Assembly (NCBI GenBank): GCA_964567785.1
Contig: CAZMOK010000018.1
Span: 1-53,167, forward strand
DNA length: 53,167 bases
Direction of reading: 5' to 3'
Origin: CAZMOK01 sp964567785
GTDB lineage: Bacteria; Bacteroidota; Bacteroidia; Bacteroidales; JAGOPY01
Under the pieces are notes generated by a model. The model was given only the letters and a program-made list of their open reading frames with translations, had not been told where the DNA came from and did no database searches. The translations under genes and the position numbers were made by a program. Below are positions 10,110 to 17,880 of the stretch, piece after piece (position 1 is the stretch's first letter; the number at the start of each line of letters is the position of its first letter).

Positions 10110-10117
10110 TACATTTG
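10110..10117 (+). promoter_or_regulatory. -7 promoter box for maeB
   Basis: TACATTTG fits TANNTTTG and lies 41 bp upstream of the maeB ATG at 10159, predicting a leader of about 35 nt. Confidence 0.5.
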
Positions 10118-10158
10118 CTGGTTGATTGTTAATCTTTTCACAAAAAAAATTTCTCACC

Positions 10159-12444
10159 ATGGACCCCAGATTTAAGAAAGAAGCTTTACTGTATCACACG
10201 GAGGGAAGGCCCGGAAAATGCGAAGTCATTCCAACAAAGCCTTACTACACCCAGAAAGATCTATCCCTGGCCTACACACCGGGGGTGGCCATACCCTGCC
10301 AGGAAATCAACAAAAATCCCGGTGATGTTTATAAATACACCGCAAAGGGTAATCTTGTAGCTGTAATTTCAAACGGAACAGCCATCCTGGGCCTTGGTGA
10401 CATTGGTACCGAAGCAGGGAAACCGGTTATGGAAGGGAAAGGCCTTCTTTTTAAAGTATTTGCTGATATTGATGTATTCGATATAGAAGTTTCTTCAAAA
10501 GACATAGACAGGTTTGTCAATACGGTAATTGATATAGCGCCGACTTTCGGCGGTATCAACCTGGAAGACATAAAAGCACCCGAATGCTTTGAGATTGAGG
10601 ACCGTATAAAGAAAGCACTTGATATCCCGGTAATGCACGACGACCAGCACGGTACTGCTATAATCACTTCAGCCGGCCTGCTGAATGCACTTGAATTTGC
10701 AAATAAAAAGATCGAGGATATTAAGATAGTGGTCAACGGAGCGGGCGCATCTGCCATATCCTGCACCAGGCTTTATATTGCCCTTGGGGTGAAGCCTGAG
10801 AACATTATCATGGTCGACAGCAAGGGGGTAATCAGCACTAAAAGGACGGATCTGAACCCGGTCAAGCAACAATTTGCAGTCGAGACAACAGCAAAGACAC
10901 TGGAGGACGCCATTGAGGGTGCCGATATGTTCCTCGGCCTGTCGGTTGCCGGTGCACTTAAAAAAGAGTATTTAGTGAAGATGGACAGGGACCCGATCGT
11001 ATTCGCCCTTGCCAACCCGGTCCCTGAGATCATGTACGAAGAGGCTATGTCGACCAGGAATGATATAATCATGGCTACGGGCAGGTCTGACTACCCGAAC
11101 CAGATCAACAACGTCCTCGGTTTTCCTTTTATATTCAGGGGAGCCATGGATGTAATGGCCACCGAGATCAACGAAGACATGAAGCTTGCCGCTTCGAAGG
11201 CTTTGGCCGACCTGGCCAAAGAGCCGGTACCTGAAGAGGTAAATATTGCCTACCATGAAAAGAACCTGAGGTTCGGGAAAGATTATTTCATCCCCAAGCC
11301 AACCGATCCGCGCCTGATAGAATGTGTCGCGCCAGCAGTTGCAAAGGCTGCCATGGATTCAGGGGTTGCAAAAAAACCTATTGAAGACTGGGATGCATAC
11401 CGTGAGGAGCTCAGAAAGAGGCTCGGAATAGGAAATCCGCTTATCAGGCAGATCAAGGGGCGCGCAAGGAGAGATCCGCAGCGGATTGTCTTTGCGGAAG
11501 CCGAAAATTATAACATGCTCAAGGCGGCTGAAATCGTTATGCACGACCGCTCAGCCATACCGGTATTGCTTGGTAATGAAGAAAACATCAGGTTCCTGAT
11601 CAAAGAAAACAAACTTGAGCTCAATGGCGTTGAGATCATTGATCCCAAATGTGAGGAGGAAGCCGGAAGAAGAAAGGATTTTGCTGAGTTCCTTTACGAG
11701 AAAAGACAGAGGCACGGCGTTACCCTCAAATCGGCCGAACACCTCATCATGCACCGGAACTATTATGCCCCTATGCTTGTTGAAAGCGGATTTGCCGATG
11801 CTATGATCTCTGGGCTGACACGAAATTATCCCGAAACACTTCAGCCTGCAATACATGCGATCGGCATGAAAGAAGGTGCCAGGCTGATCTCGGGCATGTA
11901 CATCATCAACACCAAAAAAGGCCCGTATTTCTTTGCCGACTGCACCGTGAACAAGAACCCTACAGCAGAACAGCTTGTCGAGATTACCCTGCAAACGGTT
12001 TATGCTGTTGAACAGTTCAGGATCACACCCCGGGTTGCCTTTGTGAGCTACTCTAATTTCGGGTCCAACCCCGGAAGGATACCCGATCTGCAGCGGGATG
12101 CAGTGGAAATGTTGCATGAAGCGCATCCGGATATAGTTGTGGATGGTGAAATGCAGGCTAATGTGGCCCTGAATGACGACATCCTGAAAGAGAACTTCCC
12201 ATTCTCGAAGCTTGTGGGCGGGGCTGCAAACGTACTGATATTCCCCTACCTAACCGCAGGGAACGTGGCTTATAAACTGCTCCAGACCCTTGGTGGTTTC
12301 GAGGTTATCGGGCCTATTATAAACGGCCTGTCAAAGTCGATTCACGTGATGCCTATCGGAAGCACCGTATCAGAGATAGTCAATATGGTGAACATAGCCG
12401 CTATTGATGCACAGTGTGTGAAAGACAGGAACAACTGCAGGTAA
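10159..12444 (+). CDS. maeB: NADP-dependent malic enzyme, MaeB type
   Basis: A 761-residue fusion enzyme of the usual MaeB length. Residues 1 to about 430 are the malic enzyme part, with LAYTPGVAIPC, a metal-binding segment MHDDQHGTA and a Rossmann segment VNGAGASAI. The rest is a phosphotransacetylase-like domain (for example VFAEAENYNMLKAAEI) that in MaeB proteins acts as an acetyl-CoA sensing module rather than a transferase. It decarboxylates malate to pyruvate and makes NADPH. I chose the ATG at 10159 (MDPRFKKEALLYH); the frame opens 33 bp earlier at a TTG. It lies just ahead of mdh, and with mdh and fumC completes a malate-centred set within 8 kb. Confidence 0.95.
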   Translation: MDPRFKKEALLYHTEGRPGKCEVIPTKPYYTQKDLSLAYTPGVAIPCQEINKNPGDVYKYTAKGNLVAVISNGTAILGLGDIGTEAGKPVMEGKGLLFKVFADIDVFDIEVSSKDIDRFVNTVIDIAPTFGGINLEDIKAPECFEIEDRIKKALDIPVMHDDQHGTAIITSAGLLNALEFANKKIEDIKIVVNGAGASAISCTRLYIALGVKPENIIMVDSKGVISTKRTDLNPVKQQFAVETTAKTLEDAIEGADMFLGLSVAGALKKEYLVKMDRDPIVFALANPVPEIMYEEAMSTRNDIIMATGRSDYPNQINNVLGFPFIFRGAMDVMATEINEDMKLAASKALADLAKEPVPEEVNIAYHEKNLRFGKDYFIPKPTDPRLIECVAPAVAKAAMDSGVAKKPIEDWDAYREELRKRLGIGNPLIRQIKGRARRDPQRIVFAEAENYNMLKAAEIVMHDRSAIPVLLGNEENIRFLIKENKLELNGVEIIDPKCEEEAGRRKDFAEFLYEKRQRHGVTLKSAEHLIMHRNYYAPMLVESGFADAMISGLTRNYPETLQPAIHAIGMKEGARLISGMYIINTKKGPYFFADCTVNKNPTAEQLVEITLQTVYAVEQFRITPRVAFVSYSNFGSNPGRIPDLQRDAVEMLHEAHPDIVVDGEMQANVALNDDILKENFPFSKLVGGAANVLIFPYLTAGNVAYKLLQTLGGFEVIGPIINGLSKSIHVMPIGSTVSEIVNMVNIAAIDAQCVKDRNNCR

Positions 12445-12474
12445 AACCTTTTTACCTCAAATCGGGCAAATTAT

Positions 12475-12482
12475 TATCTTTG
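12475..12482 (+). promoter_or_regulatory. -7 promoter box for mdh
   Basis: TATCTTTG matches TANNTTTG and lies 46 bp ahead of the mdh ATG, within the 84-bp maeB-mdh spacer. It suggests mdh has its own promoter. Confidence 0.5.
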
Positions 12483-12528
12483 TGGTTCTTTTAGGTGAAA
12501 AAAGAACAGGAAACCAAATACTTTAAGT

Positions 12529-13467
12529 ATGGAGAAGATTACCGTTATCGGTGCCGGCAATGTCGGTGCCACCTGTGCAAATGTAATAGCACATAAAGAT
12601 CTTGCCCGGGAAGTTGTACTTATCGACATCAAGGAAGGTGTAGCCGAGGGAAAAGCCCTTGACATATGGCAGGCATCCTCGATCAACCACTTCAATACAA
12701 GGGTAAGGGGACATACAAATGATTATCTGAAATCAAAAGGATCGGGCATTATAGTTGTAACTTCGGGTGTGCCCCGTAAGCCGGGCATGTCGCGCGATGA
12801 CCTGATCAAGACCAATGCAGGCATTGTAAAGGATGTTGTTGAAAAGTCGATCCGTTATTCTCCCGACGCCACCCTTATCATCGTATCCAATCCACTGGAT
12901 GTTATGACCTATGCCGCGTTCAAGGCAGCCAACAAGTCGCCGAACAAAGTGTTCGGGATGGCAGGGATCCTCGATATCGGCCGCTATAAGGCTTTCCTTG
13001 CAGAAGCATTGAACATATCCCCGAAAGACATTCACGCCTTGCTGATGGGTGGTCATGGTGATTCCATGGTGCCGCTGAGGAGGTTCACCTCTGTTGCAGG
13101 GATACCGGTTACTGACCTGCTCAACAAGGAAGAACTTGACAAGATCATTGAAAGGACACGAAAAGGAGGCGGTGAGCTGGTCAACCTTATGGGCACATCA
13201 GCCTGGTATGCTCCGGGCGCTGCCGCAGCGCAGATGGTTGAGGCGATCGTGGACAACGAACGCAGGATATTCCCGGTATCAGCCTATATCAAGGATATGT
13301 ACGGATTGAAAGACCTGTTCATGGGCGTACCTGTGATACTTGGTAAAAACGGTATTGAAGAAGTGATAGAGCTGAAGCTGAACGAAAGGGAACTCAAGCT
13401 CGTCCACGGTAGCGCCAAATCAGTGAAAGAGGTGATGGCTTCCCTCGACAGCATGAAACTTTTCTAA
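12529..13467 (+). CDS. mdh: Malate dehydrogenase
   Basis: A 312-residue NAD-dependent malate dehydrogenase of the LDH-like type found in Bacteroidota. Visible motifs are the nucleotide-binding loop GAGNVGAT, the substrate loop PRKPGMSRDDL with substrate-binding arginines, and the catalytic MGGHGDSMVP segment. It interconverts malate and oxaloacetate in the cytoplasm. It is followed by a clear terminator and preceded by its own promoter box, so it probably forms a monocistronic unit next to maeB. Confidence 0.96.
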   Translation: MEKITVIGAGNVGATCANVIAHKDLAREVVLIDIKEGVAEGKALDIWQASSINHFNTRVRGHTNDYLKSKGSGIIVVTSGVPRKPGMSRDDLIKTNAGIVKDVVEKSIRYSPDATLIIVSNPLDVMTYAAFKAANKSPNKVFGMAGILDIGRYKAFLAEALNISPKDIHALLMGGHGDSMVPLRRFTSVAGIPVTDLLNKEELDKIIERTRKGGGELVNLMGTSAWYAPGAAAAQMVEAIVDNERRIFPVSAYIKDMYGLKDLFMGVPVILGKNGIEEVIELKLNERELKLVHGSAKSVKEVMASLDSMKLF

Positions 13468-13489
13468 ACCTTGAATTCAAAATAAAGGC

Positions 13490-13523
13490 AAGGCTGTAAA
13501 TGATATTTTTGCAGCCTTTTTTT
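13490..13523 (+). terminator. Rho-independent terminator of mdh
   Basis: AAGGCTG (13490-13496) pairs with CAGCCTT (13512-13518), followed by six further T residues. It begins 23 bp past the mdh stop. A TANNTTTG promoter box for the next gene lies in the loop. Confidence 0.85.
13504..13511 (+). promoter_or_regulatory. -7 promoter box for the sirtuin gene, inside the mdh terminator loop
   Basis: TATTTTTG fits TANNTTTG and is 38 bp ahead of the sirtuin ATG at 13550. It sits between the two arms of the mdh terminator. Confidence 0.4.
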
Positions 13524-13549
13524 AAAATTATTCCGACCAAAACCACATC

Positions 13550-14239
13550 ATGAAAAGAATAGTTGTGCTGACAGGTGCAGGAATGAGCGCTGAGAGCGGG
13601 CTGAGTACATTCCGCGATAACAACGGTTTATGGAACAATTACCGTGTAGAGGAAGTTGCTACGCCGGAAGCCTGGGAGAACAATATAGACCTGGTACTCG
13701 ATTTTTATAACCAGCGTCGCAAGCAGCTATATGAGGCAGAGCCGAATGCCGCACATAAGGCCCTTGCCAGGCTCGAGCAAAGATACGAGGTTGATATTAT
13801 CACACAGAATGTTGACGACCTCCACGAGCGGGGCGGCTCGACAAGGGTTCTCCACCTGCACGGCGAGTTAAAAAAAGTAAGGAGTACCGGTGATCCTGAC
13901 CTGATCTATGATCTTGAGGGATGGGAACTGAAGAAAGGCGACCTGTGTAAAAAAGGTTACCAGCTCAGGCCTCATATTGTCTGGTTTGGCGAGCCGGTGC
14001 CACTGATAATGGATGCAGCCGACATTGCCAACAAAGCCGACCTTTTCCTGGTAATCGGCACATCACTGCAGGTTTACCCTGCTGCAGGTCTTCTTCATTA
14101 TGTCCCTGTTAAAAGCCCGAAGATATTGATCGATCCAAAAGCCAGGCCGGATTCTTTTATCGAAAACCTGAAAATATATAATGAAAAGGCTGCAGAAGCC
14201 GTTCCCGGGCTGGTAGATACCCTGCTTGAAGAAATGTGA
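13550..14239 (+). CDS. cobB: NAD-dependent protein deacylase, Sir2 family
   Basis: A 229-residue class III sirtuin. The NAD-binding motifs are GAGMSAESGLSTFR (residues 9-22) and TQNVDDLHERGG, and the catalytic histidine is His104 in LHLHGEL. Tyr53 and Arg56 in FYNQRR match the YxxR pair that gives SIRT5/CobB activity on succinyl- and malonyl-lysine, so a desuccinylase role is inferred. The four structural zinc cysteines of most sirtuins are absent; the only cysteine is Cys133. It overlaps recX and is probably co-transcribed with it. Confidence 0.92.
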   Translation: MKRIVVLTGAGMSAESGLSTFRDNNGLWNNYRVEEVATPEAWENNIDLVLDFYNQRRKQLYEAEPNAAHKALARLEQRYEVDIITQNVDDLHERGGSTRVLHLHGELKKVRSTGDPDLIYDLEGWELKKGDLCKKGYQLRPHIVWFGEPVPLIMDAADIANKADLFLVIGTSLQVYPAAGLLHYVPVKSPKILIDPKARPDSFIENLKIYNEKAAEAVPGLVDTLLEEM

Positions 14240-14702
14240 GAATATGCCCGACTATGACCAGATAATCGCAAAAGCAAAACATTACTGCGCTTACCAGGAA
14301 CGATGCATCAGTGATGTACGCAAGAAACTGGCACAATGGAAAGCTTCAGGAAAACAGGCTGAAAAAGTAATTAAGGAGCTGATCGATGAAAAATACCTTG
14401 ACGAGGATCGCTTTGCCGGTATCTTTGTCGCAGGCAAGTTAAGGAATAATCAATGGGGTAAGCTGAAGATCGAAATGGAACTGAAAAGCCGGGGCATACC
14501 CGGGGATATAGTTATAAAAGCAATAAACTCTATTGACACTGAGGAATATTCGGGCATACTAAGTAACCTGCTAGAGAGGAAATCAGGTGAATACAGCGGC
14601 AGTGACGCTTTCGAAAGAAAACAGAAACTTATAAGATTCGCACTGGGAAAAGGTTACAAGGCTGATGAGATTTACAGGGCCCTCGAAAAGACTGACATCT
14701 GA
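14226..14702 (+). CDS. recX: Regulatory protein RecX
   Basis: A RecX-family protein of up to 158 residues with tandem three-helix repeats. The block YCAYQERCISDVRKKL is typical of Bacteroidota RecX, and YLDEDRFA is the hallmark of the family. RecX binds RecA filaments and limits recombination. The first ATG (14226) overlaps the sirtuin gene by 14 bp; a second ATG at 14244 (MPDYDQII) starts 4 bp after the sirtuin stop and may be the real start. recA is not in the window. Confidence 0.9.
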   Translation: MKKCENMPDYDQIIAKAKHYCAYQERCISDVRKKLAQWKASGKQAEKVIKELIDEKYLDEDRFAGIFVAGKLRNNQWGKLKIEMELKSRGIPGDIVIKAINSIDTEEYSGILSNLLERKSGEYSGSDAFERKQKLIRFALGKGYKADEIYRALEKTDI

Positions 14703-14749
14703 ACACCTTATATCAGGGGAAAAGTATTCACTTTCTCGTAAATAAAAAT

Positions 14750-14757
14750 TACATTTG
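14750..14757 (+). promoter_or_regulatory. -7 promoter box for prfB
   Basis: TACATTTG lies 26 bp ahead of the prfB start at 14784, giving a predicted leader of about 20 nt. Confidence 0.5.
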
Positions 14758-14783
14758 CAATTCTTACTAATCAACAGGAATAA

Positions 14784-15873
14784 ATGATATCTTCAGAAAT
14801 GATGAAAGACCTGCATGAAAGGCTTGTAGCCTTGAGGAGGTATCTTTGACATCGATAAGAAAAAAGAGCAGATAGCCGAAAAGGAAAAGCTGACCCAGGA
14901 ACAGGATTTCTGGAACGACCCCAAGGAGGCCGAAAAGGTCCTCAAATCCTTAAAAAGCATAAAGCGGTGGACTGAAGCTTACGAAAAAGCAGTGATTGTT
15001 TTCGAAGACTTTTCTGTAATTTATGATTTTCATGAAGAAGGGGAAGGTTCGGAGGAGGAGGTTGAGTCACATTATCAGAAGGCACTGAAAGCTGTTGAGG
15101 ACCTGGAGTTCCTGAATATGCTCAGCGGTGAGGAGGATAAGCTGAACGCCATCCTTGAGATCAACTCCGGGGCCGGCGGCACCGAAAGCCAGGACTGGGC
15201 TCAGATGCTTATGAGGATGTATATCCGCTGGGGAGAGCTCAATGACTACAAGGTCAAAGAACTTGATGTCCAGGAAGGAGAGGTTGCAGGGATCAAATCG
15301 GTTTCGCTTGAATTTGAAGGTGAATATGCCTTTGGTTACCTTAAAGGCGAGAACGGGGTGCACAGGCTGGTTAGGCTCTCCCCTTTCGATTCAGCCAACC
15401 GCAGGCATACCAGCTTTGCCTCCATCTATGTTTATCCTGTTGTAGATGAAAACATTGAAATAGAGGTCAACCCCTCCGAAATCACGTGGGATACCTTCAG
15501 GTCATCGGGGCCCGGGGGACAGAATGTTAACAAAGTTGAAACAGCGGTAAGGCTGCACCACGAACCGACCGGCATTGTTGTTGAATGCCAGGAAACACGC
15601 TCGCAGGGGCAGAACAGGGAAAAAGCCATCCAGATGCTTAAATCGCAGCTTTACGAAATAGAATTGCGGAAAAAGAAAGAGGCCCAGGCCGAGATCGAAG
15701 GCAGCAAGAAAAAGATCGAGTGGGGCTCGCAGATCAGGAACTATGTGCTGCACCCTTATAAGATGGTCAAAGACCTGAGGACCGGCATTGAAACGGGAAA
15801 CGTGCAGGCTGTGCTCGACGGTGAGATCAATGATTTCATCAAGGCATACCTTATGGAATATGGCAATAGTTAG
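14784..15873 (+). CDS. prfB: Peptide chain release factor 2, made by programmed +1 frameshift
   Basis: The gene is read in two frames. Codons 1-21 run from ATG 14784 to CTT 14844-14846, where an in-frame UGA (14847-14849) follows. A +1 shift skips the U at 14847 and continues at GAC 14848, giving a 362-residue RF2. The zero-frame peptide MISSEMMKDLHERLVALRRYL joins smoothly to DIDKKKEQIAEKEKL, as in RF2 of other species. The GGQ peptide-release motif (SSGPGGQNVNKVETAV) is intact. RF2 reads UGA and UAA. An SPF-type anticodon tripeptide region cannot be placed exactly by eye. A gene caller that ignores the shift would start late, at the GTG at 14992, and lose the first 69 residues. Confidence 0.96.
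14835..14850 (+). promoter_or_regulatory. prfB +1 frameshift site
   Basis: The sequence AGGAGG-TAT-CTT-TGA-C is the classical RF2 autoregulatory signal. The internal Shine-Dalgarno-like AGGAGG is 3 nt before the slippery CTT codon, and UGA followed by C is a weak stop. When RF2 is scarce, ribosomes pause at UGA and shift. The SD-like element is notable because this phylum rarely uses SD for initiation. Confidence 0.95.
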
Positions 15874-15966
15874 AGTTGAGATGAAGCGAAGCGGAATCCC
15901 GTGAACGGAGTGAAACGGGAGTTGAGTGTTGAGATAATTAAGAACTCAGAATTTATAATTAGAATT
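15874..15966. repeat. Spacer with low-complexity GTTGAGT-type repeats and a small hairpin
   Basis: The spacer between prfB and the ArsC-like gene contains GTTGAGATGAAG, GTTGAGTGTTGAGAT and a hairpin TCCCGT(N12)ACGGGA. Related text recurs in the spacer at 16309-16378, so these are members of a repeat family and not gene parts. Confidence 0.6.
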
Positions 15967-16308
15967 ATGTATACGATCTATCACAATCCGAGATGCAAGA
16001 AATCAAGGGCAGGACTGAAGCACCTTCAGGACAAAGGAATTGAACCTGTAATCGTGGAATACCTCAAGGAACCCCTTTCGGAAGGGGATCTTAAAAAACT
16101 GCTGAAAATGCTTGGCAAGAAGCCCCAGGAAATGATCCGCACCCAGGAAGAGGTATACCGCAAGCAATACAAAGGCAAAGACCTTGGTGATGATGAATGG
16201 GTGAAAGTGATGGTTGAAAACCCTAAGCTGATCCACCGGCCGATAGTGGTAAAAGACGGGAAAGCAGTGCTGGGCGACCCGGCAGAGAACATTGAAAAGA
16301 TATTATAG
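15967..16308 (+). CDS. ArsC/Spx-family thioredoxin-fold protein (arsenate reductase-like)
   Basis: A 113-residue protein of the ArsC family. NPRCKKSR near the N terminus carries the single redox/nucleophilic cysteine followed by the arginine-rich pocket, and HRPIVV is the conserved C-terminal block with the third arginine. True ArsC uses glutaredoxin to reduce arsenate to arsenite, but no ars operon gene (arsR, acr3, arsA) is nearby. Many chromosomal homologues (YffB type) have no arsenate role, so only the family is sure. The ATG at 15967 was chosen because the longer frame begins in repeat sequence. Confidence 0.85.
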   Translation: MYTIYHNPRCKKSRAGLKHLQDKGIEPVIVEYLKEPLSEGDLKKLLKMLGKKPQEMIRTQEEVYRKQYKGKDLGDDEWVKVMVENPKLIHRPIVVKDGKAVLGDPAENIEKIL

Positions 16309-16485
16309 AGTTGAGTTCTGAGATTTGAGTGTTGAGATAATTGGAAATTTATAATTAACATCCGAACACTCAAACACCCGAACATTTATCCTCCGTGCGC
16401 CTACGCTGGAGCTTCGGCGCAAGCGTAAGCGAAGCGAAGGAGGACCCGAACACTCAAACACCTTAACATTATAACACCAAAACCA
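16309..16485. repeat. Repeat-filled spacer with a dispersed palindrome (16389-16444)
   Basis: The left half has GTTGAG/AACACTC-type short repeats. Positions 16389-16444 form a palindromic element starting TCCTCC and ending GGAGGA, with inner arms TACGCT/AGCGTA. A diverged copy in the opposite orientation is at 46731-46830. After it the AACACTCAAACACC text resumes up to the fumC start. Confidence 0.7.
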
Positions 16486-17880
16486 ATGGCAGTAAGAATA
16501 GAAAAAGACACAATGGGCAATGTTGAAGTACCGGCCGAAAAATACTGGGGAGCCCAAACCCAGCGGTCGAAGCAGAACTTCAGGATCGGCCCCGAAGCAT
16601 CCATGCCGCCGGAGATCATCCAGGCATTCGGTATCCTCAAAAAAGCGGCTGCTCATGCCAATTATGAACTCGGGGTACTTCCCGAAGAAAAAAAGGACCT
16701 GATCAGCAAGGTATGTGATGAGATCACGGAAGGGAAGCTGAACGATCACTTTCCGCTGGTGATCTGGCAGACAGGATCGGGCACACAATCGAACATGAAC
16801 GTGAACGAGGTTGTGGCCAACCGGGCACATGTAATGAGCGGAGGCAAGCTGGGAGAAGGCAAAAGGCTCATCCATCCCAACGATGATGTAAACAAATCGC
16901 AGTCATCGAACGACACTTTTCCCACTGCAATGCACATTGCTGCCTATAAGATGATCGTCGATACAACCATCCCCGGCATTGAGAAACTTCACAACACCCT
17001 TGTGAAGAAATCACAGGATTTCGCTGAGGTTGTCAAAACCGGGAGGACGCACCTGATGGACGCCACACCACTCACTATCGGTGATGAATTCTCAGGATAT
17101 GCCTCACAGCTTGAGCACGGTCTGAAAGCACTCCGGGCCACCCTGCCCCACCTGCAGGAACTTGCACTTGGCGGTACGGCAGTTGGCACGGGCATCAATA
17201 CTCCCGAAGGCTATTCAGAGCTCGTGGCAAAGAAAATTTCAGAATTCAGCGGCTATCCTTTTGTTACTGCCGAGAACAAGTTTGAATCACTGTCGGCGCA
17301 TGACGCCATGGTAGAGACCTCCGGGGCACTGAAAACCCTTGCTGTAAGCCTCATGCATATTTCAAATAACATCAGGTTGCTGGCCTCAGGGCCCAGGTGC
17401 GGGATCTCGGAAATCATTCTTCCGGCAAACGAACCGGGATCATCCATTATGCCCGGAAAGGTTAATCCCACCCAGGCCGAAGCCATCACAATGGTTTGTG
17501 CACAGGTGATCGGCAACGATACCGCCATCAGTGTCAGTGGTACCCATGGCCATTTCCAGTTGAATGTCTTTAAGCCGGTAATGATATATAACCTGTTGCA
17601 ATCAGCAAGGCTTTTAGGTGATGCCTGCTTATCATTTAACGGCAACTGCGTTGAAGGCATCGAGCCGAACAGGGAAAACATCAAAAAGAACCTCGAAAAC
17701 TCCCTCATGCTGGTCACTGCCCTCAACACTCATATTGGTTACGACAATGCAGCCAAAATTGCCAAGAAGGCACATAATGAAGGAAAGACGCTGAAAGAAG
17801 CGGCACTTGAGCTGCGACTTCTTACCAAAGAAGAGTTTGACAAATGGGTTGATCCATCGAAGATGCTGGGCAAGCGCTAG
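16486..17880 (+). CDS. fumC: Fumarate hydratase, class II
   Basis: A 464-residue, iron-sulfur-independent fumarase of normal length. The superfamily signature GSSIMPGKVNPTQ is intact and contains the catalytic serine region. TGSGTQSNMN and the TGRTHLMDATP block form the rest of the active site. It interconverts fumarate and malate in the TCA cycle, upstream of mdh and maeB. Its stop overlaps the stop of the convergent glycosyltransferase gene by 3 bp, so there is no room for a terminator between them. Confidence 0.97.
   Translation: MAVRIEKDTMGNVEVPAEKYWGAQTQRSKQNFRIGPEASMPPEIIQAFGILKKAAAHANYELGVLPEEKKDLISKVCDEITEGKLNDHFPLVIWQTGSGTQSNMNVNEVVANRAHVMSGGKLGEGKRLIHPNDDVNKSQSSNDTFPTAMHIAAYKMIVDTTIPGIEKLHNTLVKKSQDFAEVVKTGRTHLMDATPLTIGDEFSGYASQLEHGLKALRATLPHLQELALGGTAVGTGINTPEGYSELVAKKISEFSGYPFVTAENKFESLSAHDAMVETSGALKTLAVSLMHISNNIRLLASGPRCGISEIILPANEPGSSIMPGKVNPTQAEAITMVCAQVIGNDTAISVSGTHGHFQLNVFKPVMIYNLLQSARLLGDACLSFNGNCVEGIEPNRENIKKNLENSLMLVTALNTHIGYDNAAKIAKKAHNEGKTLKEAALELRLLTKEEFDKWVDPSKMLGKR

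Noticed and set aside
15967..16308. An arsenic resistance locus around the ArsC-like gene.
   Set aside because: No arsR, acr3/arsB or arsA neighbours; the gene stands between prfB and fumC.
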